Counted from the stretch's first letter, positions 48,176 to 58,061 are shown. The stretch: 64,000 nt of DNA from JACCZX01 sp963791315 (GCA_963791315.1 CAWBRQ010000011.1:62001-126000); one strand, 5' to 3'. The notes: a model not told the origin generated them from the letters alone. Made by a program: numbers and translations.

Positions 48176-50602
48176 ATGAAAAATCAAGCAATCAAGTGCG
48201 ACACGACCGCGATGGAACGTTCCGGTCACGATGAGCAGCGTGCCTGCTGCAGTCACGGTGGTGACGCGGCGGTTGCTATACCCGACGAGAATCTGGTCGA
48301 TCCGGTCTGCGGCATGAAGGTCACGCGCCACTCGAAGTACCACGTAGTCCACGCAGGCTCCGATTATTTCTTTTGCAGCGCCGGATGCGCAGCCAAGTTT
48401 TCAGCAGACCCGGCGAAATATTCGGACCCGCGCCCGGCATCTGCTCCCAAGGCTTCGCAGCCCGACGCCATCTACACCTGCCCGATGCATCCGCAGATTC
48501 GGCAGGTCGGGCCGGGTAACTGTCCGATCTGTGGCATGGCGCTCGAACCTGTCGACGCATCGGTCGCCACCGACGACACCGAGCTGAGAACGATGACGCG
48601 TCGGTTGTGGATGTCTGCGGCGCTATCGCTGCCGATCGCGCTGATGGCGATGACCGAGATTGCGCCCGCAATGCATCAGCAGTTGATCAGCGCCATGGGC
48701 AGTTGGTTCGGCTGGACCCAGTTGTTGCTCGCAACACCGGTGGTGCTGTGGTGCGGAGCTTTCTTTTTCCGACTCGGCTGGCAATCGATTCGCAACCGCT
48801 CGCCGAATATGTTCACGTTGATTGCGCTCGGGGTCGCCGCCGCCTATGGCTTCAGCGTCTTCGCGCTTTTGTTTCCGCAAATGCTGCCGGAAGCATTCAT
48901 GATGAATGGCGCGCCGCCGCTTTACTTCGAAGCCGCTGCGATCATCACGACGCTAGTGATCGTGGGCCAGGTGCTCGAATTGCGCGCCCGCTCGCAAACC
49001 TCGTCAGCGGTACGCGCGCTGCTACAACTCGCTCCGCCCACAGCCTTGCGCATCGACGCCGACGGACAGGAGCGTGAAGTCGCGCTCGACCAAGTGCATG
49101 CGGGCGATCGGTTGCGCGTGCGTCCGGGCGACAAGGTGCCGGTCGATGGTGTGGTGCTTGAGGGCCGATCGAATATCGATGAATCGATGATGACCGGCGA
49201 GCCGCTGGCGGTGGGCAAGGAACCAGGTGCAAAAGTGACGGGTGCGACGATCAATCAAACCGGCAGCTTTGTGATGCGCGCCGAGCGCGTCGGCGCCGAT
49301 ACGTTGCTGGCGCAGATTGTTCAGATGGTGTCCGAGGCGGGTCGCACACGCGCGCCGGTGCAGAGGCTCGCGGATCTCGTCGCGAGCTGGTTCGTGCCGA
49401 CGGTTGTGCTGATTGCGCTGCTTGCAGCAGTGGTGTGGATCGTCGCCGGCCCCGAGCCCCGCTTTGTCAACGCTTTGGTTGTCGCAGTGAGCGTGTTGAT
49501 CATCGCGTGCCCGTGTGCGCTCGGCTTGGCGACACCTATGTCGATCATGGTGGGTGTGGGTCGCGGCGCGCAGTTGGGCGTGCTGATACGTGATGCGGAA
49601 GCGCTCGAGCTGATGCAGAAGGTCGATACGCTGGTGGTCGACAAGACCGGCACGCTGACCGAAGGCAAGCCGCGCGTAGTCGGAGTCACTGCCGTTGCAG
49701 GCGTCGGTGAGAGCGAAGTGCTGGCGGCGGCCTCAGGGCTGGAGGTGTCGAGCGAGCATCCACTCGCGCAGGCGATTCTCGCTGCTGCGAAAGAGCGCAA
49801 TGTGGTGCCGACCGTCGTCAGCGCGTTCGAATCGATCACCGGTCGCGGTGTTCAAGGAACGGCGCCCGCTGGGCGTGCTCGTCTTGGCAGCGCGCGCTTC
49901 TTGAGCGAAGCGGGCATCGATCTGGCCGCACTCAGCGCTGAGGCGGATCGGCTTCGCAGCGACGGCAACACGGTCGTGTTCGTCGGCGTTGAGAACCGAT
50001 TGCTCGGACTACTCGCGATTGCCGATCCGATCAAACCGACCACGCAGGCAGCTATTGCTGCGCTAAACGCCGCTGGCGTGCGGATTGTTATGGCCACGGG
50101 CGACGGCGCGGCGACCGCAACTTCAGTGGCGGCGAAGCTCGGTATTGTCGATTTCCGTGCCGAAGTGCTACCAGCCGACAAGAATGCATTGATCAAGGAA
50201 CTGCAGGCACAAGGCAGGATCGTCGCGATGGCGGGAGACGGAATTAACGATGCCCCGGCCTTGGCAGCTGCCAATGTTGGCATCGCTATGGGACACGGCA
50301 CCGACATCGCGATGCAGTCGGCGCGCATCGTGTTGGTGAAGGGCGACTTGGACGGCATTGTGCGTGCGCGCCTGCTGTCGCGCGCGGTGATGCGCAACAT
50401 CCGGCAAAACCTGTTCTTTGCTTTCGTTTACAACGCTGCCGGCGTACCAATAGCAGCCGGAGTTCTTTATCCACTGACCGGCTGGTTGCTCAGTCCGATC
50501 ATCGCCTCGGCGGCCATGGCGTTATCGTCCGTATCGGTGATAGGTAATTCGTTGCGGCTGCGCCGCGCCGAGCTTTCGCCCGGCGCGGCAACCGAAGCTT
50601 AA
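48176..50602 (+). CDS. copA: Cu(I)-exporting P1B-type ATPase with YHS and heavy-metal-binding domains
   Basis: A copper exporter of 808 residues. N-terminal sequence is Cys/His-rich (CCSHGG), followed by a YHS domain (VDPVCGMKV) and a heavy-metal-binding segment YTCPMHPQIRQVGPGNCPICGM; the classic CxxC HMA domain is lacking. The core is complete: CPC at residues 445-447, DKTGT with phospho-Asp489, HP in EHPLAQAI, and GDGINDAPAL. It acts in the inner membrane, passing Cu(I) to the periplasm. The start at ATG 48176 gives a soluble N-terminus; a frame extension upstream comes from the RND fragment. No CueR-type promoter was found. Confidence 0.93.
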   Translation: MKNQAIKCDTTAMERSGHDEQRACCSHGGDAAVAIPDENLVDPVCGMKVTRHSKYHVVHAGSDYFFCSAGCAAKFSADPAKYSDPRPASAPKASQPDAIYTCPMHPQIRQVGPGNCPICGMALEPVDASVATDDTELRTMTRRLWMSAALSLPIALMAMTEIAPAMHQQLISAMGSWFGWTQLLLATPVVLWCGAFFFRLGWQSIRNRSPNMFTLIALGVAAAYGFSVFALLFPQMLPEAFMMNGAPPLYFEAAAIITTLVIVGQVLELRARSQTSSAVRALLQLAPPTALRIDADGQEREVALDQVHAGDRLRVRPGDKVPVDGVVLEGRSNIDESMMTGEPLAVGKEPGAKVTGATINQTGSFVMRAERVGADTLLAQIVQMVSEAGRTRAPVQRLADLVASWFVPTVVLIALLAAVVWIVAGPEPRFVNALVVAVSVLIIACPCALGLATPMSIMVGVGRGAQLGVLIRDAEALELMQKVDTLVVDKTGTLTEGKPRVVGVTAVAGVGESEVLAAASGLEVSSEHPLAQAILAAAKERNVVPTVVSAFESITGRGVQGTAPAGRARLGSARFLSEAGIDLAALSAEADRLRSDGNTVVFVGVENRLLGLLAIADPIKPTTQAAIAALNAAGVRIVMATGDGAATATSVAAKLGIVDFRAEVLPADKNALIKELQAQGRIVAMAGDGINDAPALAAANVGIAMGHGTDIAMQSARIVLVKGDLDGIVRARLLSRAVMRNIRQNLFFAFVYNAAGVPIAAGVLYPLTGWLLSPIIASAAMALSSVSVIGNSLRLRRAELSPGAATEA

Positions 50603-50612
50603 GCGGCGTATA

Positions 50613-51182
50613 TCAAGCCGCTGACAGGCCGAGCAGCTTCAACTCTTCGGCTTCAGTGCGGCGCTTGACGCCAGTGACGCGTTCGACCACACGCTCGACG
50701 CGCGACCAGAACATCACCTCCTCCAGCAGCGGGTTAAGGAAGTTGGTGAGCACGCAGTAGTGCGTTGTGCGCGAGCCTGCGTGGTGCTTGCCGTGGTGTC
50801 GCGGCGTCTGCAGGATGTGTAGCTTCTGCAACCACCGTACGGTAACCGGCACTTCGGCGCTGTTCATATGGGCCCACTTGTGAATCTGGTTCGCGTTGAT
50901 CACAAGCAAAGCGAATAGCACCACATGCCAGCTAAGCCAGCCCATATAAAGCGCGGCTGAGATCAATATTGCGCCGGCGAGCAGCAAGTCCCACGAGCTG
51001 GCGAGCCAGGTCTTGCGCAAGAATTCGCGCGGCCGCCAGTGGTGGCGGAGGTTGTCCTCCGCCAGTGAGCCGATCAGCGGCGCTCCGGGCCGTGCATATG
51101 CGTCTTCAACCCAGTGCACCACGCCCGACACGAAGTCGGCGAGCAATACGGTGACGCCTGCTTGCATGATCAAACTACTCAT
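50613..51182 (-). CDS. CarF/TMEM189-like plasmanylethanolamine desaturase family
   Basis: A 189-residue membrane protein of the family that makes the vinyl ether bond of plasmalogens (CarF in myxobacteria, PEDS1 in animals). Three to four hydrophobic segments and the histidine clusters NLRHHWRP, HKWAHM and PRHHGKHH match the di-iron site. ATG 51180-51182 is used; the open frame continues upstream on non-conserved sequence. Its ether lipid partners are not in the window. It is convergent with copA and divergent from the HTH gene, sharing a 123-base spacer. Confidence 0.8.
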   Translation of the reverse strand: MSSLIMQAGVTVLLADFVSGVVHWVEDAYARPGAPLIGSLAEDNLRHHWRPREFLRKTWLASSWDLLLAGAILISAALYMGWLSWHVVLFALLVINANQIHKWAHMNSAEVPVTVRWLQKLHILQTPRHHGKHHAGSRTTHYCVLTNFLNPLLEEVMFWSRVERVVERVTGVKRRTEAEELKLLGLSAA

Positions 51183-51263
51183 ACATCCTCTAGGGCATAC
51201 CGCGACATCGCGGCGTTCAAAGAATCGACGACGAGCGGGCACCGTTCCGCACTTCACTGGTAA

Positions 51264-51282
51264 AGTATCGAGTATCGATACT
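51264..51282. promoter_or_regulatory. Putative operator between desaturase and HTH regulator
   Basis: AGTATCGATACT at 51271-51282 is a perfect 12-base palindrome and is preceded at 51264 by another AGTATCG half-site. It lies 23 bases before the HTH gene start, a fitting position for autoregulation or control of the divergent desaturase. Confidence 0.5.
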
Positions 51283-51305
51283 TCGAGCACTACGGGGGCG
51301 CACGA

Positions 51306-52049
51306 ATGAGTACCGAGCAACTGATCGATTCGCTGAAGCGAGTTTTGAAGAGCCGGCACATCACCTATGCGGAGCTGGCGCGTCGCATCGGGATGTCCGA
51401 GGCCAGCGTGAAGCGGCTTTTCTCGCAGCGAACGTTTACGTTGCATCGGCTCGAACAGGTACTGACGGCGCTTGAGCTCGATTTTTTCGAGCTCGCGAAG
51501 CTCGCGCGAGGCGCCGGCGACGCGCCGGAAGAAATGACCGAGACACAGGAGCACGCGTTGGCTGCCGAGCCGCGCCTGATGGGTGTGTTCTATTTACTGT
51601 TTAACGATTGGCAGCCCGCGCAGATCTTGGCGCGCTACGAGTTGACCGAACCCGAGCTAACAAAGCTACTGGTGAAGCTTGACCGATTGCAGCTGATCGA
51701 ACTTCTCCCATCGAACAAGGTAAAAGTCCGCGTTGGTCGGCATCTACGTTTGCGGCCGAGCGGTGCGATCCGCGCCAAGCACGGTCAACGGACGATGGCC
51801 GAATTTCTGGCGGTCGAGTTCGATCGCTATGGCGGAAATTTTCGTTTCGAGTTCCGTGACGTTTCGCCAGCTTCGTTCGCGGTCGTTCACCGCAAGCTCG
51901 ACAGGCTGGCTGCGGAGTTCAACGAATTGGCGGAACTCGACAGCACGTTACCGCCGGATCAGCGGCAGTCGATCGGCATCGTGCTGGGCATGCGGCCGTG
52001 GAAAATCGGGCAGATCACGAACCTGAAAGAGCGACCACGCCGCCACTAG
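51306..52049 (+). CDS. XRE-type HTH transcriptional regulator
   Basis: A 247-residue protein. The N-terminal HTH is clear: ITYAELARRIGMSEASVKRLF, followed by TLHRLEQVLTALEL as in Cro/CI proteins. The remaining 180 residues have a helical first part that resembles a winged-helix (LTEPELTKLLVKLDRLQLIEL) and a C-terminal helix; ligand unknown. It could repress its own promoter through the palindrome at 51271. Confidence 0.82.
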   Translation: MSTEQLIDSLKRVLKSRHITYAELARRIGMSEASVKRLFSQRTFTLHRLEQVLTALELDFFELAKLARGAGDAPEEMTETQEHALAAEPRLMGVFYLLFNDWQPAQILARYELTEPELTKLLVKLDRLQLIELLPSNKVKVRVGRHLRLRPSGAIRAKHGQRTMAEFLAVEFDRYGGNFRFEFRDVSPASFAVVHRKLDRLAAEFNELAELDSTLPPDQRQSIGIVLGMRPWKIGQITNLKERPRRH

Positions 52050-52061
52050 GAGCGTCGATCG

Positions 52062-52955
52062 TTATCCCTTGATCGCGGCCGCGCTCTGCTGCGAGCTCTG
52101 CCGCACGAAGTCGAGTACCGCATCGCGATAAGTGGTGCCGCCGGTCCGGCTTGCGCCTGAGTGCGTACCGCCGTCGATCTTCACAACCTTCTTCAGCTTG
52201 CTGGCGGCTGCGGCAAAGAGCTCGTCGGCCATTGCGTGCGGCACGATGCCGTCGGAGGTGCCGTGAATGATCAACAACGGCGTCTCGACCTTGCCGATCT
52301 TGGTCGCCGAATCAAACGCCTGCGTGACCGCGAGTTCGATACCGGGTACCCAGCCATATTTCGTTGCACGCACGACAGCCGGGATCGACGTAAAGGTGGA
52401 TTCGATGATGATGCCGCCGACTTCGTTTTCCGATTCCTTCAACGGGCCTGCCGCCAGATCGATCGCCAATGCGCCGCCAAGACTGTGGCCATAGATGAAG
52501 CGGCGCGTCGGATCGGGCTCGCGGCGTTTCAATTCGTCAAATGCGACGCGCGCGTCCGCATAAGCAGTTTCTTCAGACGGAAGCAGATCGGTGCTCTTTC
52601 CGAAACCACGGTAGTCGACCGCGAGCACGTTGAAACCGAGATCCACCCAGCGCGCCATCCTGAACACGCTGCCATTCAGATTCCAGCGCGCGCCGTGCAG
52701 GTACAACACGGTCGGCGCGCTCTTCGGATCTACTTGGGGCACGTACCAGAAATTTAGCGTGTGGCCATTGGCCAGCGCCACGTCGAATTGCTCGGTGCCG
52801 GCAAGCGGTTCGGAAAACCAGCGCTGACTGCCGTTTCTCGGATCAAAAATGGCCTGCCGCTGCCATTCGTCAAGCGATGCGCACCCCGCCGCGCCAGCGC
52901 CAACAGTCAGCGCGCCTAGTAGCAGAGTCAGTGGACGAGTCAGAATTTTTTTCAC
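52062..52955 (-). CDS. Alpha/beta-hydrolase lipoprotein
   Basis: A 297-residue serine hydrolase with signal peptide and lipobox AAGC near residue 25, so likely periplasmic-side lipoprotein. GHSLGG holds the nucleophilic Ser; HGTSDGIVP has the Asp and GGTHSG the His. The oxyanion strand is YLHGARWNLNG. The substrate is unknown. Its stop is 13 bases from the convergent HTH gene. Confidence 0.82.
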   Translation of the reverse strand: MKKILTRPLTLLLGALTVGAGAAGCASLDEWQRQAIFDPRNGSQRWFSEPLAGTEQFDVALANGHTLNFWYVPQVDPKSAPTVLYLHGARWNLNGSVFRMARWVDLGFNVLAVDYRGFGKSTDLLPSEETAYADARVAFDELKRREPDPTRRFIYGHSLGGALAIDLAAGPLKESENEVGGIIIESTFTSIPAVVRATKYGWVPGIELAVTQAFDSATKIGKVETPLLIIHGTSDGIVPHAMADELFAAAASKLKKVVKIDGGTHSGASRTGGTTYRDAVLDFVRQSSQQSAAAIKG

Positions 52956-53021
52956 GGTTCTTGGACGTTAGGCGCACGCGCGAGTTCTCGCTATCGAACG
53001 TGTGGATTAATGCGCCGGACT

Positions 53022-53537
53022 TCAAGCCGGTTTACGTCGCGACTTCGAAGACTTGGCAGTTTTCGGCATTTGCCGCTTGCTCAGCCCGAGCATCGTGCCG
53101 CGGCAGTTCTTCGCGCCACATCGGCATTCGTAGTTCTTCCTTAGCGTGGGCGTAAGGCGCTCTTCGATCGTCAGGCTGTAGTCGTAGTTGAGTTCTTCGC
53201 CTGGCCTGATATCGCGCATTGCCTGAATGAAGACGCGCCCGTCATCCGTTTCCTCGGTCTCACAATTGGGGTCGCACGAATGGTTGATCCAGCGCGCTGC
53301 GTTGCCACCGACCCCGGCATCAATCACTGTCTTCTGGTCCTCGAGCGAAAAAAAGAATGTGTGATGGGGGTCCTCGGGGTTCGACGGCGGGCGCCTGTCG
53401 GCCTCTTTCCAGGGAATACGCTGGCCCTTGTACTCGATGATGTTCTCGCCGGCTTTGATGCGGCGCGCTGCATAAACGCCGCGTCCGTGGACGCGCGAAT
53501 TCTTAACGACGATGCGGGGTTTGCGTTGCGTTGGCAT
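53022..53537 (-). CDS. SET-domain protein lysine methyltransferase
   Basis: A 171-residue protein with a SET domain: RVHGRGVYAARRIKAGENIIEY, the active-site INHSCDPNC and the GEELNYDY tyrosine loop, then a post-SET CRCGAKNCRG with the three cysteines for a zinc site. A Lys/Arg-rich tail follows. SET proteins methylate lysines, in bacteria often of unknown targets; the small size and lack of other domains suggest a general substrate such as a ribosomal or histone-like protein. It follows the spermidine-synthase-like gene by 7 bases on the same strand. Confidence 0.85.
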   Translation of the reverse strand: MPTQRKPRIVVKNSRVHGRGVYAARRIKAGENIIEYKGQRIPWKEADRRPPSNPEDPHHTFFFSLEDQKTVIDAGVGGNAARWINHSCDPNCETEETDDGRVFIQAMRDIRPGEELNYDYSLTIEERLTPTLRKNYECRCGAKNCRGTMLGLSKRQMPKTAKSSKSRRKPA

Positions 53538-53544
53538 AAGAGAG

Positions 53545-55624
53545 TCAGCTGAGTCCGATCAGTCGCCGAAGCTCGTTAATCGGATTCGATTTCAAAACGT
53601 CAATCAGGTTGTTGAACTGATCGGTCCAAAGCGAGAAGTTCGGGTTCGGATCGATGTCCTCGACGACTTCAGCAAGCTTCTCGTTGTCAAACACTGCGGG
53701 CGAGCGCGCAAGCAGTACCCAGTCGGTGAGCGACGCGGTACTGTTGTTGCCCGGAGTGTCGGTGACCAGTCTCACCGCCAAGTTGTTGGCTTGGGCAATG
53801 TTGGCGAGCACAGGCTTCAGATCGAGGAAGCGATTGGAGATGTGAAACGCGAGGATGCCGTCAGACTTCAAGTGTTGAAAAAACAGCGCGGTTGCTTCCG
53901 AGGTAATCAAGTGCACCGGTATCGAGTCGCTCGAAAAGGCGTCGATCGCCAGCACGTCATAGCGCTGTAGCGCGCCTGATAAGAGTTCGCGTTCCATGGA
54001 CAAGCGCGCATCGCCAATCACGAATTCAATCGTCGCCGGAGATGAGCTCAAGTAAGAAAACTGGGTCTTCGCCAGCGACAGCACATCCGGATCAAGCTCG
54101 TAAAAACGCACGACGTCACCGGCACGGCCGTACGCCGACAACGTGCCGACACCAAGCCCCACGAATCCCAGTCTGACCGGCCCCTGGCTCTGCTTCGATT
54201 CGATCGCGCGGCCCACACCGGACGTGCGCGCGTAGTACGTGCCAGGCTCAAGCCGGCTCGCACCGATCGTCGGTTGTTCGCCGTGCAGGATCACGCCGTG
54301 CAGCAGCCGGCGCACCTGGTGGTCGCCTTCGCCCTGTTCCTTGACGCGCAGCGTGCCGTAAAAGTTGCGATGCATGTAGACGACGTCATCGCGCAGGAAT
54401 CCGATGTACTCGCTGCCGAACCACGCGGTTGCAAGCGTCGCGACGATCGCCGGTCCGACGAGCCACCGAATCTTGCGCGCCACGAACACTGCGAGCGACG
54501 CGAGCAACACGAGTGCAACCGGTAGTTCGAAGTACGTCGGAAACACGCGCGGGGCGACCAGGCCGACCAACATGCCGCCGAGTGCGCCGCCGAGTGAGAT
54601 CGTGAGGTAAAAGTGCGTCAGGTAACGCGGCACCGGCTTGCTCAATGCCAGCTCACCGTTGCAGAAAAACGCCGCCATCATCATGCCGACCGTGTACAGC
54701 GGAACTGCCAGGCCGACGTCGAGTACGCCGCGGTTGGCCTCCAAGCCCGCGGCCATCGCCACCAGTAGCAGCAGCGTGGGAAACAGAAACCAAACACGCT
54801 GATACCAGCCGCGACCCTGGCGTCCTTCGAACGCGACGACGAAGCTCAGCAGATACAGTGACAGCGGCAGGACCCACAAGAACGGCACCGACGCGATGTT
54901 CTGCGTAATGTGACTCGTGGTCGCCAACAGCAACACGGAGCCAAGCGCGGCGAACGCAAGCCAAAGCGGCGTAGTCACTGAAGCGCGGCGCCGGACCTTC
55001 GGGGTCAGCCGCTATCACGCCGGCGGCGGCACTTTGACCGACTACCGAGCGCGACGCCTTCCATGCCGACGCTGCGCACGCGACCACGAACACTGCGTAC
55101 GTGATGCTCCACACGATCGATTGCGCGTGAGATGTCGAAAATGGCTCGATCACGAATGGAAATGCAAGCAACCCGATCAGCGATCCGAAGTTCGACAACG
55201 CGAACAGCCGGTAAACGGACTTCTCGGGAAAGTGCGGCGCCACCCACTTCTGTAGCAGCGGGCCGGTCGATGACAACAGAAAGTACGGTAGCCCGATCGT
55301 CGCGACCAGCAGCACGACGATGCGCAGCGCGGCGTCGGCACCGGCGGCTGGTTTCAGCGCTTCACTGGGAACGATCGGCAGAAAAAGAAGGCTCAACGCG
55401 AGCAGTGCGATGTGCAGACGAGCTTGTTGCTTCGCTGACAGATACCGAGTCGTTAGATGCGAATAGGTATATCCCGCAAGCAAGACGACCTGGAAGAACA
55501 CAAGGCATGTGGTCCAGACCGCCGATGTCCCACCGAACCACGGCAGGATCTGCTTGGCGATGATCGGCTGTACCAGAAACAGCAGAAATGCCGACAACAG
55601 GATCGTGGAAGCAAAAAGCGGCAT
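53545..55624 (-). CDS. Spermidine-synthase-like fused membrane protein, one frame change
   Basis: About 692 residues: an N-terminal half of 12 or more hydrophobic segments (MFS-like; FLVQPIIAKQILPWFGG at the start), then a Rossmann-fold aminopropyl-transferase-like domain (LGFVGLGVGTLSAYGRAGD, FYELDPDVLSLA, YDVLAIDAFSSDSIPVHL). Soluble polyamine synthases have the same second domain; fused forms are common and uncharacterised. One extra base near 54980 breaks the chain between helices. It may methylate or aminopropylate a membrane or secreted substrate; that is a guess. Confidence 0.78.
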
Positions 55625-55744
55625 CGAGGGACGTTGAAAGACCGGAGATGGGGGCGAAAAGGCACGCAGCGGCGCGAAAAGCGCGCGATTGTCTCATGCG
55701 TCGACGACGGCACGCCCGCAGGGAGGCATCTGGGCAAGGCCGCA

Positions 55745-55777
55745 CGGCTAAAGCCGCGCCGAAGGCGCCCTTTTCTT
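55745..55777 (+). terminator. Possible hairpin terminator or attenuator
   Basis: Two short hairpins, CGGC TAAA GCCG and GCGCC GAA GGCGC, are followed by CCTTTTCTT at 55769-55777. On the + strand this resembles an intrinsic terminator. It lies 48 bases ahead of the HDOD gene with no + strand gene upstream within 3 kb, so an attenuator for that gene is possible. The stems are short. Confidence 0.3.
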
Positions 55778-55824
55778 GGCTCCGACAAGTTCAAGCGATG
55801 CTGGTTTGACGCCGAAAGTCAGGT

Positions 55825-57060
55825 ATGGACGGCTCCCTCCTTCGACTGGACGACGCTACCGAGCGCGCGGCTGACCAAGGCGTCGCATTGGATCACCTGC
55901 GCCTCGGCTGGCGACCCATTGTCGCGCGCGACCGCCGTGTGCTCGGAGTGCGAATAGAAGTCAGGCCGGCGTCCAACGCGGCAGAGTCATTGACGTCAAC
56001 CGTCGGTGGTGTCATTGCTGCGCTGGCAGATCAGACATCATCGCCTTCACGTGGAATCGTCGTGCTTGCGCCGACGCCAGTTTCGCTGAAGACCGAATTG
56101 CAGGCGATCGGCGAATGGGGCAAAAAAGCCAATGTCCTGCTCGAGATCGGCGCGGAGGTCATGACCCCGCAGCAGCTGCCGCTGATTGAAGCCGCGCATC
56201 ACGCCGGACTGAGATTCATATTGCGGCAGTCGAAGCATCCTCTGCCGCGCGACACACTGCGGCTGTTCACAGCGGTCGTTGACGATTCTGAAAGCGGCCG
56301 ATTGCATGACGGCGCGTCGGCGCTGTGGGTGCGAGACGTGCATACGCGCTCGGATGTGGAATCAGCGTTAGCGCACGGCGCGCAGGCGACAATCGGGTGG
56401 CCGCTCGATGAGCCCATGGTCGAGCCTTCCGCAGGCCTTGAGCCGACGCGGCGTGCGGTCCTCGACATCGTGCGACTTATTCAAGGCGATGCCGACGTAA
56501 TGGCGCTGGAACGCGCTTTCAAGAACGAGCCGAGCCTTGCACTGATGCTGCTGTCGGTGATTAACAGTCCGGCGTTGGCGCCGGCTGCGGCGCTGACGGC
56601 GCCGATCACGTCTCTGCGCCACGCGATTCTGGTGCTCGGCTACAAACGGCTGGTGCGCTGGCTAGTGCTGCTGCTTGGTGTGTCATCCGCGAACACACGC
56701 TCGATGCCGCTCATCTACATGGCAGTCCACCGCGGCTTCTTTCTTGAAGCGCTGGCCAGTCAGGTCGGCGGCATGCGCGATGACCTGTTCGCGGTGGGCG
56801 CATTCTCCTTGCTACAGCAGATCACCGGGCATTCGCACGAACGGTTGTTCGCCTCAGCGGTATTGCCACGACCGGTGCTCGACGCTGTGCGCGCGCATGA
56901 AGGTGCCTATGGCGTTTATCTCGCGCTCGCCGAAGTGATCGAGCGCGGCGACGCGGTGGGCTCTGAGCGGGCCGCGCAACTCGTGGGACTATCGATGGGC
57001 CAAATCAACGCGGCGCTGTTGTCGTCGCTCGCCGCCGCCGACGCAATCACGATGAATTAA
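55825..57060 (+). CDS. HDOD-domain signalling protein with degenerate EAL-like half
   Basis: A 411-residue cytosolic protein. The first half resembles EAL domains in its initial strand (LRLGWRPIVARDRRVLGVRIEVRP) but lacks the EAL catalytic motif, so it should not cleave c-di-GMP. The second half, from about residue 210, is HDOD: LLSVINSPALAP, IRHAILVLGYKRL-like RHAILVLGYKRLVRW, and HSHERLFASAVLP. Such YuxH-like proteins act as scaffolds in signalling. Its TAA overlaps the stop of the Bug receptor gene on the other strand by 3 bases. Confidence 0.8.
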   Translation: MDGSLLRLDDATERAADQGVALDHLRLGWRPIVARDRRVLGVRIEVRPASNAAESLTSTVGGVIAALADQTSSPSRGIVVLAPTPVSLKTELQAIGEWGKKANVLLEIGAEVMTPQQLPLIEAAHHAGLRFILRQSKHPLPRDTLRLFTAVVDDSESGRLHDGASALWVRDVHTRSDVESALAHGAQATIGWPLDEPMVEPSAGLEPTRRAVLDIVRLIQGDADVMALERAFKNEPSLALMLLSVINSPALAPAAALTAPITSLRHAILVLGYKRLVRWLVLLLGVSSANTRSMPLIYMAVHRGFFLEALASQVGGMRDDLFAVGAFSLLQQITGHSHERLFASAVLPRPVLDAVRAHEGAYGVYLALAEVIERGDAVGSERAAQLVGLSMGQINAALLSSLAAADAITMN

Positions 57061-58061
57061 TCCAAGCGTGCACCGCTGCGCCTGATCACCGGTTGCCAAC
57101 GAGCACGTTCAGCTTGCATGAAACTGGCGAAAGATTCAGGCGTGCCGCCGCCGATCCGCCAGCCTGCCGCTTCGATACGCGACCTCACATCCGGCATCGC
57201 AAGAACGGTGTTGATCTCCCGGTTGAGTTCGTCGATGTGCGCTCGCGACGTCGCTGCGGGTGCGACGAATCCGTTCCACGCGATTGCTTCGAATCCGGGA
57301 AAGCCGCTTTCGTGAATCGTCGGTAGTTCACGTAATGCAGGCCATCGCTCGCGGCTCGTGACAGCCAGCAGCCTAATGCGCCCCGTCTGCACAACGGGCA
57401 ATAGCGTCGTCGGGTTCGACATCACCGCTTGTACGTCACCCGCGGCGGTTGCCTGCACGGCGGGTGGTGCGCCGTTGAATGGAATGTGAACCAGAAATAA
57501 GCCGGCTTCCGTCTTCAGCAATTCCATCGACAAGTGCGACGCACTGCCGTTGCCGACCGACGCGTAGTTCAACTGCCCCGGGCGTTGCCGGGCGTACGCA
57601 ACAAATTCCTTGAACGAATTGACCGGCAATGCGCTCGGAACTGCCAGCACGTTCGGCGCAGTGCCGACGAGTACGATCGGTGCCAAGTCTTTGAGCGGGT
57701 CATACGGCAGTTTCGAATACAGAAACGGCGCAGTCGCCAACGGGCCAGTGAATGACAGCCCAATCGTCGCACCGTCAGGCGCGGCTCTCGAGATCTCATG
57801 GGTGCCGACAGTGCCGCCAGCGGCGGGCCGGTTTTCGACGACCACCGCTTGACCGCTGCGCTCGCGCAATTTCTCTGCAATTACACGACCCAGCACATCG
57901 ATCGATGACCCCGGGGGTGCCGTCAGAATAATGCGCAGCGTTTTGCTCGATACGAGTTGCGCGAATGCTGCGCCCGACCCCGCGCCTAATACAGAGACAG
58001 AGGCCGCGGTTACGCCCAGCACGCGGCGGCGCGATACGTACCCATGCGCTCTTGCTGGCAT
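57057..58061 (-). CDS. Bug-family substrate-binding protein of a tripartite tricarboxylate transporter
   Basis: A 334-residue periplasmic receptor of the TctC/Bug family that is expanded in Burkholderiales. A twin-Arg-like signal SRRRVLG ends near AAFAQ; the Bug fold shows IILTAPPGSSIDVLGRVIAEKL, VVVENRPAAGGTVGTHEISRAAPDG, YDPLKDLAPIVLVG and IRLLAVTSRERW. No TctA/TctB membrane genes are near, as is common for these receptors, and the ligand is unknown. ATG 58059-58061 is preferred since it starts the signal peptide. Confidence 0.88.
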   Translation of the reverse strand: MPARAHGYVSRRRVLGVTAASVSVLGAGSGAAFAQLVSSKTLRIILTAPPGSSIDVLGRVIAEKLRERSGQAVVVENRPAAGGTVGTHEISRAAPDGATIGLSFTGPLATAPFLYSKLPYDPLKDLAPIVLVGTAPNVLAVPSALPVNSFKEFVAYARQRPGQLNYASVGNGSASHLSMELLKTEAGLFLVHIPFNGAPPAVQATAAGDVQAVMSNPTTLLPVVQTGRIRLLAVTSRERWPALRELPTIHESGFPGFEAIAWNGFVAPAATSRAHIDELNREINTVLAMPDVRSRIEAAGWRIGGGTPESFASFMQAERARWQPVIRRSGARLD

